This document shows, one piece after another, positions 6,107-8,181 of a stretch of 8,181 nt of DNA (positions are counted from its first letter, which is position 1; every line of letters begins with the position of its first letter). Below the pieces are notes generated by a model. That model searched no databases, was not told where the DNA came from, and worked only from the letters and a program-made list of their open reading frames with translations. Source of the DNA: JBEKYD01 sp049509915 (GTDB lineage Bacteria > Acidobacteriota > Terriglobia > Bryobacterales > Bryobacteraceae); the NCBI GenBank assembly GCA_049509915.1, contig JBEKZL010000398.1, positions 1-8,181 on the forward strand, in the 5' to 3' direction. The position numbers were made by a program, and so were the translations under genes.

Positions 6107-6134
6107 ATAATGCCGCAAAATTGGGCTTGTTCAA
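6107..6134 (-). promoter_or_regulatory. Candidate promoter for the NusG-like gene
   Basis: On the minus strand TTGAAC (6129-6134) and CATTAT (6107-6112) are separated by 16 bases, each matching four of six positions of the sigma-70 boxes. Transcription would begin near 6100 and give a leader of roughly 175 bases to the preferred start at 5923. AT-rich islands give chance matches, so the call is weak. Confidence 0.28.
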
Positions 6135-6203
6135 GAATTAATTAGAGCCACTAGAACCGCAGAGGTCGTAGTATTCTCTACAACAGCGACATGTCATTCA
6201 GTA

Positions 6204-6782
6204 TTGCGCCAGCCACGGCAGCCGACCTCGAAAACTGCAGATCGGCAAGACAATTGTCGTGGAATACGCACTTCTACGGTAGTGGCAGGAAAAGAGATTA
6301 TCAGAGCCGGCGGAATCGTAACCCTGATGTTGTTCGGTTGGGGCAAATCTGCAAGAGCGTCCACGGTGGAGATCTCGCCGCCGCTGGTGGACTGTCCGTG
6401 TGGAAGAATTCCACTCGCGGCTGTGGCGTGCGGGGAGACCCCAATCGGCCGGGAAACCGGGGCCGACGCGGGCTCATTCGAACTACTGTCGGCGGAGGGA
6501 GACTTCAGTAAGCCTTTAGGGCCAACTTCCGCTGGCAAATACCTGGCACCCTTCCAGGCACCACAGCCGCAACAGGCCTCGGAAACGACTGCGCCAGACC
6601 TTCGTTTGGCCGTTGCCCTACTTGCCGTGAGCGGGCTCGTCGGACCGATCACAATCACAATCTGTCTAGCGGGGTTGGCATTGAGCAGCACCAGGAATTC
6701 CAGGTCTTGGCCGGGAAAAAGGCGCCGCGGTAGTCACCAGAAAAAAAGCCGCGCAACGCCAGGAGGGCGCCGCGCGGCTTGA
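6204..6782 (+). CDS. Doubtful hypothetical protein with signal-like and C-terminal membrane segments
   Basis: I do not recognise this protein. The plus-strand frame runs 192 codons from a TTG, with later possible starts at GTG 6282 and ATG 6327. Residues about 31-53 (EIIRAGGIVTLMLFGWGKSARAS) look like a basic-hydrophobic signal segment ending in an ARA-S site. Residues about 133-160 (LRLAVALLAVSGLVGPITIT...) form one long hydrophobic helix followed by a strongly basic tail (RNSRSWPGKRRRG). Cys64, Cys66 and Cys76 lie between. Over 80 codons from 6282, about two thirds end in G or C, suggestive but not decisive. No start has a good Shine-Dalgarno. The tail runs through the groEL terminator in antisense. 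An overlapping minus-strand frame of 165 codons (6194-6691) is also open, so the stretch may simply be non-coding. Confidence 0.25.
   Translation: MRQPRQPTSKTADRQDNCRGIRTSTVVAGKEIIRAGGIVTLMLFGWGKSARASTVEISPPLVDCPCGRIPLAAVACGETPIGRETGADAGSFELLSAEGDFSKPLGPTSAGKYLAPFQAPQPQQASETTAPDLRLAVALLAVSGLVGPITITICLAGLALSSTRNSRSWPGKRRRGSHQKKSRATPGGRRAA
6741..6779 (-). terminator. Rho-independent terminator of groEL
   Basis: On the minus strand AGCCGCGC (6779-6772) pairs perfectly with GCGCGGCT (6754-6747). The stem continues with GGCGCC opposite GGCGTT through two G-U and four Watson-Crick pairs, making 14 pairs closed by the loop CTCCT, followed by a run of seven T (6747-6741, the first also closing the stem). 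It stands 25 bases after the groEL stop. The plus strand lacks a T tract after the hairpin, so it works in one direction. Confidence 0.92.
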
Positions 6783-6804
6783 GTCGGGACAGGGTTTTCG
6801 GACT

Positions 6805-8181
6805 CTAGTAGTCCATTTCCGGACCGTGACCACCCGGACCGGCAGGAGCCGGTTTCTTTTCCGGGATCTCGGCGATCATGGCTTCGGTCGTCAGCATGAG
6901 CGAAGCAATGGATGCCGCATTCTGCAAAGCCGTACGGGTGACCTTGGTTGGATCGATTACGCCTGCGACAACCAGGTCTTCGTAGGTGTCGGTGGCCGCG
7001 TTGTAACCAAAATTCGGATTCTCGTTGCTACGGACTTTCTCGACAACGATGGCGCCTTCGGTGCCCGAATTAAGCACGATCTGGCGCAGGGGCTCTTCCA
7101 CCGCACGCTTCACGATGTTGACGCCGATCTGCTCGTCACCGCCAAGCGTCAAGGAGTTCAGCGCCTTGGAGGCACGTAGCAGGGCCACGCCGCCGCCCGG
7201 CACGATGCCTTCTTCCACAGCGGCCCGGGTGGCATGCAGAGCGTCTTCGACGCGGGCCTTCTTTTCCTTCATTTCGGTTTCGGTGGCAGCGCCCACGCGC
7301 ACCACCGCCACGCCGCCGGCCAGCTTAGCCAGCCGCTCCTGCAGTTTCTCGCGATCGTAATCGGAGGTGGTTTCATCGATCTGCGCGCGGAGTTGCTTGA
7401 TGCGGCCTTCGATGGCTTTCTGGACGCCCGCGCCATCGACGATGGTGGTGTTGTCCTTGTCCACAGTAACCCGTTTGGCCTTGCCCAGGTCCTCCAGGCG
7501 AACGCCTTCGAGCTTAATGCCGGTTTCTTCCATCAGAGCTTTGCCGCCGGTCAGGATGGCAATGTCTTCCAGCATGGCCTTGCGGCGGTCGCCGAAGCCG
7601 GGGGCCTTCACCGCGCAAGCGTTCAGGGTGCCGCGCAGCTTGTTCACTACCAGGGTGGCCAGCGCCTCGCCTTCCACTTCTTCCGCGATAATCAGCAGCG
7701 GGCGGCCGGCGCGGGCGATTTGCTCGAGCAGCGGCAGCAGGTCCTTCATGTTGCTGATTTTCTTCTCGTGGATCAGGATGTAGGGATCCTCGATTACCGC
7801 TTCCATGCGGTCCGCGTCGGTCACGAAATAGGGCGACAGATAACCGCGATCGAACTGCATGCCTTCCACCGTGTCCAGCTCGGTGCTCATAGTCTTGGAC
7901 TCTTCCACGGTGATGACGCCGTCTTTGCCGACCTTGGTCATCGCCTCGGCAATGATCCTGCCGATCTCCGGATCGCTGTTGGCCGAAATCGTGCCAACCT
8001 GGGCGATCTTGGCGTTGTCGCTGACCTTCTGAGACAGTTTCTTGACTTCCTCGGTGACCACTTCCACGGCCTTTTCAATGCCGCGCTTCACCGCCATCGG
8101 ATTGGCGCCCGCCGCTACCGCCTTCACGCCTTCGCGGAAGATGGCCTGCGCCAGAATGGTCGCCGTGGTGGTGCCGTCGCC
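6805..8181 (-). CDS. groEL: Chaperonin GroEL (60 kDa), 5' end outside the window
   Basis: GroEL forms the double-ring ATP-driven folding chamber that works with GroES in the cytoplasm. The 458 residues present start at GDGTTTATILAQAIF, the nucleotide-binding loop that is near residue 86 in E. coli, so roughly 85 residues are missing beyond 8181. Visible landmarks are the apical substrate-binding stretch RGYLSPYFVTD, APGFGDRRKAMLEDIAILTGG, and RVEDALHATRAAVEEGIVPGGG, whose Asp corresponds to the ATP-hydrolysing Asp398. The reading frame is intact to TAG. The C-terminus ends KKPAPAGPGGHGPEMDY and lacks the GGM repeats common in other GroELs. An internal GTG at 8125-8127 is a normal valine, not the start. 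A strong terminator follows. groES is probably upstream, outside the window. Confidence 0.97.
   Translation of the reverse strand, partial: GDGTTTATILAQAIFREGVKAVAAGANPMAVKRGIEKAVEVVTEEVKKLSQKVSDNAKIAQVGTISANSDPEIGRIIAEAMTKVGKDGVITVEESKTMSTELDTVEGMQFDRGYLSPYFVTDADRMEAVIEDPYILIHEKKISNMKDLLPLLEQIARAGRPLLIIAEEVEGEALATLVVNKLRGTLNACAVKAPGFGDRRKAMLEDIAILTGGKALMEETGIKLEGVRLEDLGKAKRVTVDKDNTTIVDGAGVQKAIEGRIKQLRAQIDETTSDYDREKLQERLAKLAGGVAVVRVGAATETEMKEKKARVEDALHATRAAVEEGIVPGGGVALLRASKALNSLTLGGDEQIGVNIVKRAVEEPLRQIVLNSGTEGAIVVEKVRSNENPNFGYNAATDTYEDLVVAGVIDPTKVTRTALQNAASIASLMLTTEAMIAEIPEKKPAPAGPGGHGPEMDY

Noticed and set aside
6194..6691. Minus-strand frame of 165 codons between groEL and the NusG paralog
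   Set aside because: It begins at GTG, is Ser/Ala/Pro-rich, has no coherent domain or signal, and reads as the mirror of the slightly more plausible plus-strand frame. Neither is secure.
8125..8127. GTG as the start of groEL
   Set aside because: The frame continues upstream through the conserved GDGTTTAT nucleotide-binding loop to the window edge, so this GTG is an internal valine.

Overview
The window is GC-rich DNA from a Gram-negative-type bacterium. A soil Acidobacteriota member of the Solibacter/Bryobacter type is my best guess. The basis is a Tat-signal Gfo/Idh/MocA oxidoreductase next to a Tat-signal TIM-barrel sugar isomerase-like protein, plus a solitary NusG paralog. That assignment is inference; no taxonomic marker was compared. 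Nearly every real gene lies on the minus strand, so the biological reading order runs from position 8181 down to 1.

Layout in that order. (1) 8181-6805 is the 3' five-sixths of groEL, closed by a strong intrinsic terminator at 6741-6779. (2) 6740-5924 has no secure gene. It holds a doubtful plus-strand ORF with a signal-like segment and a C-terminal membrane segment, an AT-rich island full of short palindromes, and the probable leader of the next gene. (3) 5923-5402 encodes a specialised NusG paralog (UpxY/RfaH-like NGN plus KOW). (4) 5303-4398 and 4335-3088 are a co-directional pair with twin-arginine leaders: a xylose-isomerase-like TIM barrel and a Gfo/Idh/MocA dehydrogenase, probably periplasmic sugar metabolism. 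(5) 3079-2976 is the small bacterial SRP (4.5S) RNA, followed by dnaX, ebfC (ybaB) and recR, tightly packed down to 353. SRP RNA-dnaX-ebfC-recR is a widely conserved order, also known in Bacillus (scr-dnaX-yaaK-recR), and joins protein targeting, replication clamp loading and RecFOR repair.

(6) Positions 1-332 look like a transposon scar. Two direct repeats of the kind found at insertion-sequence ends (69-113) abut a plus-strand fragment that reads as the C-terminal half of a rhodanese-like domain and converges on recR.

Most of the window is ordinary housekeeping and accessory sequence; I see no convincing new system. The points most worth a second look are the interval between groEL and the NusG paralog, the tight wedging of the SRP RNA gene between an accessory gene and dnaX, and the IS-truncated rhodanese fragment.
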